Source: Hyalella azteca | Lineage: Eukaryota > Arthropoda > Malacostraca > Amphipoda > Hyalellidae | DNA: 64,000 bases | Assembly (NCBI RefSeq): GCF_000764305.2 | Contig: NW_025933028.1 | Span: 248,001-312,000, forward strand | Reading direction: 5' to 3' | Part shown: positions 50,208 through 61,388 of the stretch, piece by piece | How positions within the stretch are numbered: the stretch's first letter is position 1 | Layout of the letters: every line of letters begins with the position of its first letter | Program-made: the position numbers and the translations under genes | The notes under the pieces: model-generated | What the model saw: only the letters and a program-made list of their open reading frames with translations | Told to the model about the DNA's origin: nothing | Databases searched by the model: none

Positions 50208-51472
50208 CAGGGGTTAGACAAAATAAGGTAAATACCTGACATTTTGATAATGTAATTTTTGAATATGTTATAAACAAAGAAAACTTGACATATATTTTTT
50301 TGTTTTATTGTTTATTGCTGCTGCTAATTGATATTTTATTATTGCCTAGATATTTTTAGTAAATTTTTGTATATATAACCTAACCTAAAAATGGCAAACC
50401 TCTCTGACTGTCAAGGGGCCAAATTGTCGGTGCCCGTATTGCAGCTGCAAGTGTGACAGAAACTTCCCGATTGCTTGACGTTTCTTGAGGTACTGTCGCA
50501 AAAGTAATCACTGGTTTTGAAAGAGAAAAAAAAACGTCCTCAAGAAAGCACAGGTCTAGCCGAAAGTCGAAGTTGTCTGAGAGTGACCGTCGCTACCTAA
50601 ATCAACTAGCGAGGGACAATCGAAAGACCACGGCTGTAAAAATTACTGCAGACCTCAATGGACACCTACAAAACCCAGTTTCCATAGACTCCGCAGAGAG
50701 CTGCACAGATATGGATTCTATGGAAGAGTTACAATTAGACAACCTCTAATTTCAAATACAAATACTTCAAAGCGCAAAAAGTGGTGTAAAAACTTCCAGG
50801 ATCAGGCTCTCGAGCAGTGGAAAATGTGATTTTCTCTGACCAATCATCATTTACCTTATTTTCAACCTCTGGACCGAATTTACGTTTGGGGACAGCCAAA
50901 ATAGTCATTCAATCCCGACTGCCTCCTCCCAACCGTAAAACATGGAGAAGGATATGTGTTGATCTGGAGTGCTATTTCTTGTGAATCCGGTGGACCAATA
51001 ATTTCTCTTCATGGAAGAATCAACGACCGTGACTATTTAGTAATTTTGGAGGACCAAGTTTATCCAATGATTCAAGCACTGTTTCCGGAGAAGAATACCA
51101 CCTTTCAAGTTGATGATTCTCCGATTCATATATCTGAAATTGTTAGAAAATGTCACAAGGAACATTCTAATGAAATTGAGCATCTCATTTGGCCACCATT
51201 ATCATCAGACCTGAATATTATTGAGCACTTATGGTCGATTTTTGAGATGCAAGAAGTCGATTCTCGCCGCCATCGTCTTTAAAAGAGCTAGAGGGAGTTT
51301 TAACTGAAGAATGGGTTAAAATTCCTTTGTAAACAATTCACAAATTGCATGAATCAATACCTCGGAGAATTATTGAGGCTGTAATTGCTGCAAAAGGTGG
51401 ACCTACACGAACCATACTAAAGTATTCTTTTGAGGATTTATCAGGGGCTTCCGGTATTTTATCTAACCCCTG
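50208..51472 (+). mobile_element. Degenerate Tc1/mariner-type transposon
   Basis: The ends CAGGGGTTAGACAAAATAAG and its inverse CTTCCGGTATTTTATCTAACCCCTG give about 1265 bp, a normal Tc1 size. TA precedes the left end. The right flank reads TG, a decayed target copy. The interior holds broken transposase text in several frames, from an N-terminal MANLSDCQGAKL to PPLSSDLNIIEHLWSI. Frameshifts and stops make it non-autonomous. Confidence 0.92.
50956..51282 (+). pseudogene. Transposase catalytic-core fragment (Tc1/mariner, DDE/D)
   Basis: The longest surviving frame of the element at 50208-51472, 108 codons. It shows VWSAISCESGGP-type text (LIWSAISCESGGP), FQVDDSPIHIS (second catalytic Asp), IWPPLSSDLNIIEHLW (third catalytic Glu). 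About 36 residues separate the Asp and Glu, longer than the 34 of classical Tc1. The frame is cut off from the N-terminal DNA-binding part by stops and shifts, so the protein is dead. Confidence 0.9.
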
Positions 51473-52310
51473 TGCGTGTGCAACACGGTAGTTCTATAAG
51501 TAACCTTGTGCTTTTAACGAGTTTATGAACCAAAAAAAATTTTTAAACGAAACAATTACGAACGAGAGCGTTAAGTATTATGATCACGAAATTGTCACAT
51601 AAAACATAATTACATCAATAGGAATTAAGAATAAACTCAAGGACCAGAATGAAGATTAACAACGCAGGAAGGCATCGCAACTCTATTTAAAGATTACAAT
51701 TACAATGAAAAACTAGACTGCAACGTAATGATAGGAAATTCTCATGTTATGATGTTATTATACCTTCATCAGTAAAACTCTGGCTAGCTCAAGATATTAA
51801 GGAGCAGATCATTTCGAGAGCTCACTGGTGCGCTACTTTATAATCCAGAGCCAATGATTGAGCTGATGAGCTATAAGTATAACAACATCCACTCCATGGC
51901 TTCTGCTAATACGGGATAATTTGTACGGTGTATTAGATGTAAGACTGGCGTGTCTTGTTACAATTCTTCGCAATTCTTCGTGCTCTTGGACATGGATTAT
52001 TACTTTTTCAAATAATGGGAAGCAGTACTGACCGACAGAATTCCCTTTCACAATTTAGATTAGCTTTTAAAAATTATATGAAATTTCTGAGAGGTTGGAA
52101 ACGCGAGAACAGGTGTGAGGAGTTTCACGTGAATCATAATGCGACAAAGCGATGTAAGCAGCAGAGGCGGCAGCCTGACACGAGTCATGCGCACAGAACG
52201 CATTAGCACAGAAGTTGCAAGGCCGTCGCATTGCTCTTTAGCTTTTACGTCGCTTCTTATGGGGTCCGTGAACCCCGACATGAGCTTTGGGGGTTGCTGG
52301 GGTCAGCATC
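51473..52310. other. Non-coding stretch
   Basis: No gene or clear repeat seen between the Tc1 remnant and the 24-bp minisatellite. Confidence 0.6.
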
Positions 52311-52311
52311 T

Positions 52312-52512
52312 ACCAACAGAATTAGATGTCAGCACAGGAACAGAATTAGATGTCAGCACAGGAATAAAATTTGATGTCAGCACAGGAACAGAATTAGATG
52401 TCAGAATTAGATGTCAGCACAGGAACAGAATTAGATGTCAGCACAGGAACAGAATTAGATGTCAGCACAGGAACAGAATTATAGGACAGCACAGGAACAG
52501 ACTTAGATGTCA
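52312..52512. repeat. 24-bp minisatellite, about eight copies
   Basis: The unit AGATGTCAGCACAGGAACAGAATT, with one partial unit near 52400. The unit length is a multiple of three, so the frame through it stays open and gives a false ORF (TELDVSTG repeats). Confidence 0.95.
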
Positions 52513-52609
52513 GGACCGTTTACTGCATACGAGGTCATTCATCATAGCCTAGTCTCCCTGAGCATGCAGGGGACACCTCAAGATCGAGAACAATAGTGAT
52601 ACACACTAA

Positions 52610-52705
52610 CAAAGGTGTGAAATAACAATGTGAGTTAACAGTGTGAGATAACAATGCGAGATAACAATGTGAGACAACACAGAGATAACAATGTGGGCTA
52701 AAAAT
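52610..52705. repeat. Short ATAACAATGTGAG repeats
   Basis: GTGAGATAACAAT and close variants recur about seven times. Confidence 0.8.
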
Positions 52706-53469
52706 GTGAGATATTCGAACACAAACATCCACAAAAAACACGAACAGTAATTTACGAACATGAATATCCAGAATGGAAATGCTGACGCAACTCAACACGA
52801 GAAGAGTTAAGCTCAACGAAGATTAGTAGGGACGAAGATGAAGAGGGATATGAACAATGCATCGATATGGGCGGAAAAGAAATTGCGGATTAGTTGCATT
52901 CATTTTAATGTGTAAAAAGCTGGTTAGCCAAACAGGTGGCTTCAAAATTTAAGTAGGACATTTAAATTAAATGGAAGTTGGAAACGAAGTTTTATCCCCA
53001 GAGTTTGATATCTCGAACATTTAACCAAATGCTAAGATAAAGTCATCAAAATATGAATTCCTTGACAATTTGAGGCTTTTTTTAAAATTTACTATGGTCT
53101 ATTCATAATTTTCTGGATGTTAGCTTAAACCACACTAATAAATATCTCAACACATAATCTCGCACAGGTAGTAGAATTTCTCCAGGTTCCCCAGAACCAC
53201 CTACAACGCGGCGTAATAATATGCGGTAGCTAGCTAAATTGGTGTCAAGTTTGATCAAACTCGAGGAGCCAGCTAAGTAGGCCTCGAGATACCGCACAAT
53301 AGTGAGCAATTTAGGCTTTCTCATCAATGACCGATCGTCGGCCGATGGTCGCCATAGAGGTGCCGAAGAAGATAGTGCTCAGCTGCCAGAACTTAGTTCA
53401 ACTTTTATCTAAAATACCAGAACAGCGCTAGCAGTTATTATCTCTACAAGATATTGGTGTAGAACAACG
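52706..53469. other. Non-coding stretch
   Basis: No gene or clear repeat seen. Confidence 0.6.
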
Positions 53470-53645
53470 TAAACTGCAATGCGACACGCCGTAATGAGAT
53501 ACAATGGCACGATAGGGGTTATTATAAACAACTATGCGACACGCCATGGCGAAATATAATGGCGCGATACAGGTCATCATAAACAACTATGCGACACGCC
53601 ATGGCAAAATATAATGGCACGATACTAATAATAATAAACAACATG
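53470..53645. repeat. ~57-bp three-copy repeat
   Basis: GCGACACGCC(A)TGGCGAAATATAATGGC(G/A)CGATA then ATAAACAACTAT, three copies, the third decaying at 53640. Confidence 0.85.
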
Positions 53646-53937
53646 CGAGACGCCTTTATGAAACAAAAGGACGAAACTTACGACAATGTGGGCTGAACGA
53701 AGAGTAAATCTAACATCGGATTCAAATGTGACTAAAGTTTCACATCAAAAACGTCATTCACAACAGAAAAAGTAACGTAAACAAACCTAATCCTTACCTT
53801 TAAAAGCATTATTTCATTAAAACCAAAGGGTAAAATATAAATTTGACGAGGTACACTTTAAACCTCGGTCGAGTCCGTCAAATTGATGCTCATTGCTCAA
53901 CTCGCTGTCCTTCCAAACGCGGATGACAACCAAGTTT

Positions 53938-54065
53938 CGCATTTGCCGAGGACTTTGTCGAATTTTTAGATCAAATGTTGGCAAAAAAAAAAGAAAACTG
54001 CATCGCATTTGCCAAGGACTTTGTCAAATCTTTAGATCAAATGTTGGCACAGAAAGAAAACAGCA
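53938..54065 (+). repeat. 65-bp two-copy repeat with protein-like content
   Basis: CATTTGCC(G/A)AGGACTTTGTC(G/A)AAT.TTTAGATCAAATGTTGGCA occurs twice. In one frame both copies read FA(E/K)DFV(E/K)(F/S)LDQMLA, and the differences are compatible with coding descent. No family recognised. Confidence 0.7.
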
Positions 54066-54516
54066 AGCGGATTACCAATAGTTTGGAAATAGTTGGTCCT
54101 CAGAAACCTATTTTGTTTATAAATCCCAGTTAGTCTTCAACTCAAGCACCTCGCCAATTCCAGGGTGTCTATCTTAATTCTGGACCGTCCCATGGAACTT
54201 CAAGGGTACAGCAATCATTTAGTTAGCAACGAAATGGAGAGCAACAAAAAGAGTAGGTATTTTTTTAGAGTATATTTATTAGGGCATAATCCTCGACTGT
54301 GAACGCACAAAGCGGTCAGGTAAATTGTGCACGACAGGCCATCAAATTCTAAGTGAACAAAATCACTCATCGTGATAACATCGAAATTCATCGTGTCAGG
54401 GTACGTGGTTTGTGCGTACCAGATTAAATAAAGTACATAGTAATCCTAAGTCAAGTTTCTAACTCAAAATGAAAAAGCTACGGCACTCAAGTGCAAGCTA
54501 CCTTCAATGGTGGTAG

Positions 54517-54675
54517 AATCCCAGCGTTATTCTTGAATGGTTGTGCGAAAACAAGGGTTATCTCACAGACGTAGGACAATTACCGAGCTTCCATAAATCT
54601 TATCTTCACTTCAAAACACTATTGGCTAAGTTTAAAAAAAAAAACAGTAAATTTGGCAAATTAACTGAACATTAG
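54517..54675 (+). other. 53-codon protein-like fragment, unknown
   Basis: A frame bounded by stops that reads VILEWLCENKGYLTDVGQLP, SFHKSYLHFKTLLAKF and NSKFGKLTEH. The composition looks like real protein, possibly from a transposon, but I do not recognise it and no frame continues on either side. Confidence 0.3.
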
Positions 54676-56185
54676 GAAAGGCAAAAAATACATCTACAAT
54701 GGCTGCCACCATGAATTGCTAAGTCGTGTTACAAGCCATAAAAATTACCCTCACCCTTCTCATTCAGAGTCAAGTACATAGAAACTGTTTTTCTCTCTTA
54801 TTCCACCATGTACAATGGGCTCGACAGTTCCCCTCACGCCCCTGAAACGCTCATAACTTTTGCTCATAATAAATCCATTCACACCCAAAGCTCTTGCCCT
54901 CAAACAAAACAGTAGGTCCCAACCTCCGTTATACCATCATACATAGGTACACACATTCATACACACAGAGAAATAAGTAGGGCAGTAGGGTATTGTTTAA
55001 ATAGCGAGGAACTTCCTGCCCCTTGGGTTTATGATGCTGAAAAAGTTTGGCACAGCAACTTAACGTGCAGAAAGTGTGTCACTAATTGGTCAATATAACC
55101 CATTTTTTTTCTAAGTAGGTATTGATTTCATTTCTAGAAGTAGATGGCACCGCTAGTCATGCTAATTAGTAAAGGGAAAAACATAGAAGAAGATTTGAAC
55201 TGCAATAACTGCCCAAGCTATGGCAAAGTAAGAAGGATATGCAGTTGCAATGCACATGAATAGGATTATATTCGATCTCTCTCAATGAGATTGAATCTCT
55301 ATCCTACAATCTCAATAATTGTATACTAACAACCTACAATATGCCAAATTATTCCCTTAAATTAATGATGGATATTTCTTCAAGTATTTAAGAACATTTC
55401 ACTCCAAAATTACACTCACAAAAAAAAAAAATAAAAAATGTTAAAAACACTTAACGAAAGCCGTTTTCCGTAGCTCCAGTTATGATACCCGGTACACTGA
55501 GACAATGATAAGCGCTGAGACCTTATCCAGGCTATGGCAGATAAGGGAAGATATCCACAATGTAGGCACAAAGGGAAGGGCCCTCAGTAATACCTGAATG
55601 GCCCATGTAAGCCGTCGGTCCGCAGTTCATAGCAGTGTACACTCAGCGAAATGAGCGGAACTATGTCTAAATAGCGATGCACATTTTACCTTGTGTATGT
55701 GGGTCATCCTATTTGGTCCCGGGACCTATTTGGTCCCGTAAAATAGCGACGAATCAATGGTACGTGCAAAGAGTTTTCAGCATTTAGGTAATTTGCACCA
55801 TTGATCTTTCTGATTGCAAGCTACGCCACCACACCAACCTCTACTCTCTTACACACCTACAGGGTGATGCTCAGCCGTATATAATATACGTAAAAATATT
55901 ATACGTAATCCGACATAATATATAAAATAACAGACACTCAAGTTTAAAAACACTCGATAAGGAGGAAATGACAAATGAGCTATAAATCACAACCCGGTAT
56001 TCTTAATATTGCCAGCCACCGATGACTTATTCAAGTGCGTGTCATAATAATACTGCAAAGTAGTTCATTGCTAATTTGGGACAAGAAGCAAGCCTTGTAA
56101 GGGTTAATTAAGAAGGGGCTAGGTTAGTAATAACGCTGGAAGGTTCATACGAGGGTTAACGAGGCTAACTTTGGCTGCCTAGAGG
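54676..56185. other. Non-coding stretch
   Basis: No gene seen. A small doublet, ATTTGGTCCCGGGACCTATTTGGTCCCG, spans about 55711-55738 and is internally palindromic. Confidence 0.6.
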
Positions 56186-56189
56186 TTTA

Positions 56190-56378
56190 CGTCAACATTA
56201 ATGATAGACCTAGAGGTTACTTCGACATAAACGATAAGCCTGAAACTCTGAACAACATTAATGATAGACCTAGAGGTTACTTCGACATAAACGATAAGCC
56301 TGAAAATCTGAACAACATTAATGATAGACTTAGAGGTTACTTCGACATAAACGATAAGCCTGAAACTCTGAACAAGAA
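56190..56378. repeat. 60-bp minisatellite, about three copies
   Basis: GAACAACATTAATGATAGACCTAGAGGTTACTTCGACATAAACGATAAGCCTGAAACTCT repeats, keeping a - strand frame open. It is not a gene. Confidence 0.95.
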
Positions 56379-56579
56379 GCTGATCATAATAAGGTAAGAC
56401 ACACATAATCTAGGGTGAGTTGACGAGCTTGCCCGGCCTGTATGTATCTGGAGCCACGACGGCATCTGCAAAACACGGCCTGCCAAGAAGCGACCGCCAT
56501 TAGAATTCTGCTCGGCGAGTTGAGCACGACAAGTTACTGAGGAAAGACCAGAAAATCAAAATGTTTGCCACGAAGCGAT

Positions 56580-57540
56580 AATTTTATTGTAAGTTCACTG
56601 GGTGCTTGTGGTTGAGAATTATTTGCATGCATTTGTCCATGCCGTCTGTGCGCAGAAGATGCGTAAGAAATGACAACTCAACTATTGGCATTTGAGTTGT
56701 CAGTTCAGGGTATTTTAGTATCGTCATTGATTTCTCAAAGGGAACAATTGACGATTCAAATTTACATATCAAGTAAGACAACCCAGAATTCAATTGATAT
56801 GCGACTAAAAACTTTAAAAAAAAGTCAACGCCGCAGCCATGCTTCAGATCTCAAAACAATCTCTCAGCATCAGGATCTCAGAGTAAAGCCATTTTTCAAC
56901 GAATAAATTTGCAATAGTTTTACACGATAAATTCAGCACAGTTCTGCAGAAGAAAATTGTCGCAACGTCTCTCAGGACTCGAGCGTCCCAGAAGGCCGGC
57001 GTTTGAGCCAAGACTTCTTCTGAAACTAGAAGAACAAATCGAAGCAAAGGATCCAGAGTTTCCCTGAGGCATCAAACAGGCAATGCAGAAACCAAGCCAA
57101 CTGCCACGAAGAGGATCAGATTTCTTTGAATTGCTTCGGCAACTTAGGGAGGCTTGAAGCTCTGCAGCAATAAGTCGTCGCGTATGTATGGGTATAGAGT
57201 CAAAGTTAAGCTTTCCGCTCAAATTAAATGCTTTGATAGTCTATTGAGAAACTGAGCAACACAAAATTTAAATTAATGATTCCGGTAGCAAGGTTTCAAG
57301 TGGATTTAGATAATGTTCACGAATACATGAAGAGCTTTCGGAATTAATTCTGTTGCATTGGCTAAGTGGAATAACATCATTAATGATATAACGCACTTGA
57401 GCAAGATTTTTCATTCAAAACGAAATAGCGACGTATTGGAGGGAAGCAAGCGATATTCTAAAGCAACGCGGGCAGCTGAAAGCGGTAGCAGTAAAACCTG
57501 TCGAGAAAAAAAAAATTCCAGTCCAAAATGTTATTTATAA
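56580..57540. other. Fragmented protein-like region, unknown
   Basis: Several overlapping short frames on both strands, in codon-like text (for example RRPAFEPRLLLKLEEQIEAK on the + strand near 57000), interrupted by stops. The pattern suggests a decayed mobile-element gene. No diagnostic motif seen. Confidence 0.3.
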
Positions 57541-57610
57541 CCGCAAGGGGAACAGAAAAAGAGGAAGTCACACAAAATGCCATCAGGTGCGAGGAGACGA
57601 AACAAAAGCC

Positions 57611-57758
57611 TGGGGACATACTTTCAGAACTCGCTAAGTTAACGTAAGTACTTACGCTCTATTTTCTTGTTTATGATTGGTGGATTTTGCATGAAAGGCC
57701 GTCAATAATTGGCTGATGAACTTACGATATCTTAAATTTTTTTTGAAAGTATAGGCCC
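57611..57758 (+). mobile_element. MITE of the CCATACTTTCAAAA family, copy A
   Basis: It starts GGGGACATACTTTCAGAACTCGC and ends TTTTTTTGAAAGTATAGGCCC. The interior has AACGTAAGTACTTACGCTC and CTATGATTGGTGGATTTTGC-like text. It lies head to tail with copy B. Confidence 0.85.
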
Positions 57759-57763
57759 ACTGC

Positions 57764-57914
57764 TGGGGCCATGCTTTCAAAAGTCGCTAAGTGAACGTAA
57801 GTACTTATACGCTCTATTTTCTTGTCTATGATTGGTGGATTTTGCTTGAAAGACAGCCAATGATTGGCAGATGAGCTTACGATCTCTTGATTTTTTTTTT
57901 TATAGTATGGGCCC
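57764..57914 (+). mobile_element. MITE of the CCATACTTTCAAAA family, copy B
   Basis: It starts GGGGCCATGCTTTCAAAAG and ends TATAGTATGGGCCC. It is about 85% alike to copy A by eye, separated from it by only a few bases. Confidence 0.85.
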
Positions 57915-58875
57915 TGGTCATAGGATAGAAAGAAAGCCGAACTATCTGTCATCCTATGTTTACTCGAAATACCGGCACGGCACGTGCAGTCTATCTCGAC
58001 CTTCTAGTAGCACACCAATAAAATATGTCTCTGAAATAACGAATTTCACCAACAAAATTTTGAGACTTCAAATCAAATTTAAATCATTCGCATAGCCTTC
58101 CACAGTCACATTATAGGTCCACACAACGTTCGCATCATTAATGGCTTCAAGCTTCAGCATTCTGGCTGACCTACGTATATATATTTATATTTATCAAAGT
58201 ATTTTATACACACTCGTAAATAAGTAAACTGCCAAGTTTGATAAACTCACTAAATTTACAATCGCTGTCGTTTAAGAGTCTTGTATGGATATTTAAAAAT
58301 ATTTAAAAAATTGTCAACTGGATTCTTGACAAAGACGACGATTTATTCAGTTCGTTCGAATCCTTTAGAATGAAAAAAGCAAAAATTAAGCATTTTGGCA
58401 TCTGGATAAAGAAACGCCATTGAATATAGGCATCAGGATTCTAATATCACTCGCTTCTACCAATGATTCATTTAACAATTTTAACTATCATTCGTAATAA
58501 GGCTTTACCAATTTCAGTCCATAGTGTCCAGCATCAATAATAAAACACTGCCGTCAGTTAATTCTACTGCATGGATACACTAGAAAAGTATACTCCTAAA
58601 AAATTGGACACGAATTGTGTTAATTTGACGAGAACTGCCTAGGGAATATCACAAGTTACTCGATCTTCCGTGGCAAGGTCCATAGGGAAATTAGAAGCAA
58701 GGAGTTGGCACTTGCTTGTCTGGCAGGAAGTTTGATCAATATACATCGCTGTCAGTTTGCTGCAAAAATCTTAGCTTTACTTGAATTCTTTAGCCTCTCA
58801 ATCGACACTCGAGCGGACGTCGATATGCATTGAAGTAACGCAGTGAGAAGATCGTTGTCACAGAGCTTCATGGAG
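57915..58875. other. Non-coding stretch
   Basis: No gene or strong repeat seen. Confidence 0.6.
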
Positions 58876-58879
58876 AAAT

Positions 58880-59005
58880 CAATCATATTGTATATAGTAT
58901 GATTGTAATAGTAAATCTTAATGTATGATTGTTATAGTAAATCATAATGTATGATTGTTATAGTAAATCATAATGTATGATTATTATAGTAAATCATAAT
59001 GTATA
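58880..59005. repeat. 26-bp minisatellite, four to five copies
   Basis: GTATGATTGTTATAGTAAATCATAAT repeats with one T to A change. Confidence 0.95.
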
Positions 59006-59367
59006 GAGAGTTCTACTAGTGAGTCTTACTTTAGAGGGATAAAATGTATAAGTCACACTTAAGAAGAACATGAAAAAGTTTAAGTGTTAAAGTTAGAGAG
59101 AACCAATATTAAGTTTCATTAGAGAAGAGATCAAGTAGTTCAAGTCTTACTTGAAAGAGGTCTAGTCATGAGTAATTTCTCATTTTAGAGAAAGTCTACA
59201 TGCAGAATCACGGTATTTTATTGCACATTTCTCAAAGTTTAAACGCTCAAGAACTGTAATGAAGTACATTCATTAAATTTCCCACCACTGACTATCAGAC
59301 TGCAAAGGTTAAGTACGACCAGCTCTGACGTGGGCGTTAAATTGCTTGTGACCGTCAGATAAGCAGC

Positions 59368-59515
59368 TGGGGCGATACTTTCAATACTTGCTAAGTGAAC
59401 GTAAGTACTTACGCTTTATTTTCTTATCTATGATTGGTGGATTTTGCTTGAAAGGCCGCCAATGATTGGCTGATGAACTTACGATCTCTTAACTTTTTAT
59501 TAAACTATGAGTCCT
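59368..59515 (+). mobile_element. MITE of the CCATACTTTCAAAA family, copy C
   Basis: It starts GGGGCGATACTTTCAATACTTGC and ends TATTAAACTATGAGTCC. The interior carries AAGTGAACGTAAGTACTTAC and CTATGATTGGTGGATTTTGC. The ends are more decayed than in copy B. Confidence 0.85.
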
Positions 59516-61049
59516 GATCTCGACTTGCGTACTGGTTTTTTTCTTGTAGGATCTTGACTCAGACGCTAGTGTGAGTTGCGTGCGATAGGGGCAAGATGTG
59601 AATACTTGGTGAAATATCGTGATTTTGTGACAGTAATGGTTTGTCATGTGTAGGTATTTACTTTTGTTTTCTGTTGTAGGATCGTGCGGTTATTCTCGAA
59701 ACTCCGTGCTCTAGTTCTCTCCTCGCATTCGACTTAAGTTAGCTCTCGTGTTCGATTTTCAATTATTCTTTAATTTATCCGTTTTGATGATTTGTCGAAA
59801 TCTCTTTCGCATCCGTTGTATTTGATTTGCTATATTTGCTGTTAATCTGTAATACATTGAATTAGGTTTATTTGAGTTTCCTATCCGTCCTGTCCAAGTA
59901 TTGCTAATCAAGCCAATATGGAAGTGTCTTTTAATTTCCGGTCATTGGTGGGCGTGACAATTAAGACCATACGAACTTTTAAGGTGACACAATTGGTTAT
60001 TCGGAAAGTCAAGGTTAGCTCGTCACATGAACAAAAAAACTAAAAAAAAGTAAAGTTTAAAACATTCAAGAACGGGAAATTCTACAAACATAGATAATTA
60101 ACTCTCTTCCTGTGTAATATGCCGTAATAAAAGTTTCACAAAGCAGAACCAAAATCATCCTCACCGCTTTGAAAAAAGCGAAGAAACGTATGAAAATTAC
60201 GCGCCGGCAAATAAAAATGTTCAGATTTTGCCAGCCATGCAAATATTTGGTACCCGGCCTAAGAAAATATCATACACGTGTCTTTCGAAATGCCCAAATA
60301 GCTTTGCTCAACAGGAAAATTTCACGCAGATGAATGAGAGAATTAACGGCGCGGAATAGAAAATCAGCGACTGGACACAATTTTTGACTGGAAATAATTT
60401 TTGACTACAATAATTGTGCAGTTTAAATCCAGACCATTTTTACGGTCGGCATAATAGATGGTTCGGAACACGTGCCATTTTTAAGGTCGGCAGTGAAAGT
60501 GTAACACGTGTTTGGAAGATACAGAGAACGAGTACGACACACCGCTTCACGGTGTCCAGAGAGTGGTAATAATTGCAGATGTATTCACATTTAAATACAG
60601 ATACAATGACCATCTACAATGCTATTCGTACATAAAGGGCCTGGGACCAAGAGATCCCGTCATTACACATAATGTTACATGATGCATATAAGCGAATACT
60701 TCCACAAACCTCCAGATTTTAGGGGTCTAGCATAAATTTGTGGGAACACATTGGTGAAAATATCACCGATACTATCGCTTTTGCATCTCTATAGTAATAT
60801 TCATAAATATTTATTCTATTGTACATTCGTGTTTAATATCATATAGAACACCACCCAGAGGAAGCGCAAATCCTTGAATATTTATCAAATATTAATATTG
60901 ACATAGACGACGATGTCATCATAACCCTCGTCAGTACTTCAGCAACTCGAAGTTGAACTCTACTCCTCAGGTATAAAAGTTACTATTTGATCATACACCG
61001 ACTATTGAGTAGCTTGGGTGCCTCAATGAAATAACAAATAATACGCATA
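59516..61049. other. Non-coding stretch
   Basis: No gene seen. Short doublets such as AATTTTTGACT(G)(G)A near 60380-60410 and CATTTTTA(C/A)GGTCGGCA near 60435 and 60480. Confidence 0.6.
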
Positions 61050-61051
61050 TA

Positions 61052-61388
61052 TGTCGTGCCGAAGTTGCGGAATGGCCGATTCCATGGAATCGGCAACCAA
61101 TTTGCCGAATCTGTAGAATAAGCATTTCTATACTATAGGAATCTGGGGGTTTAGGATAGTCAGCTAAGGATTTTTTAATATTTAAATATAAAGGAACTTG
61201 ACCGAACTTGACCTAGCTTTTCTAACTCTAACAGTTTATTTATGTTCTAACTCTAACGTCCGATTGCTAACTCTGACTCTAACGTCCGATTTTCTGAATC
61301 AGCAACGAAATGCTGATTCTACAGATTCGGCAAACTGGCTGCCGATTCCACGGAATTGACAATTCCGCGATTTCGGCACGACACATAC
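61052..61388. mobile_element. MITE-like element with ~80-bp inverted ends
   Basis: The left arm GTCGTGCCGAAGTTGCGGAA ... TTGCCGAATCTGTAGAAT pairs with ATTCTACAGATTCGGCAAAC ... TCCGCGATTTCGGCACGAC on the right. Inside are nested GATTCCATGGAATC-like palindromes and tandem CTAACTCTAACGTCCGATT. It has no frame. Confidence 0.85.

Noticed and set aside
52139..52552. 137-codon + strand frame with TELDVSTG repeats
   Set aside because: Produced by a 24-bp minisatellite whose unit is divisible by three.
56179..56406. - strand frame with repeated SFRLIVYVEVTSRSIINV text
   Set aside because: Translation of the 60-bp minisatellite.
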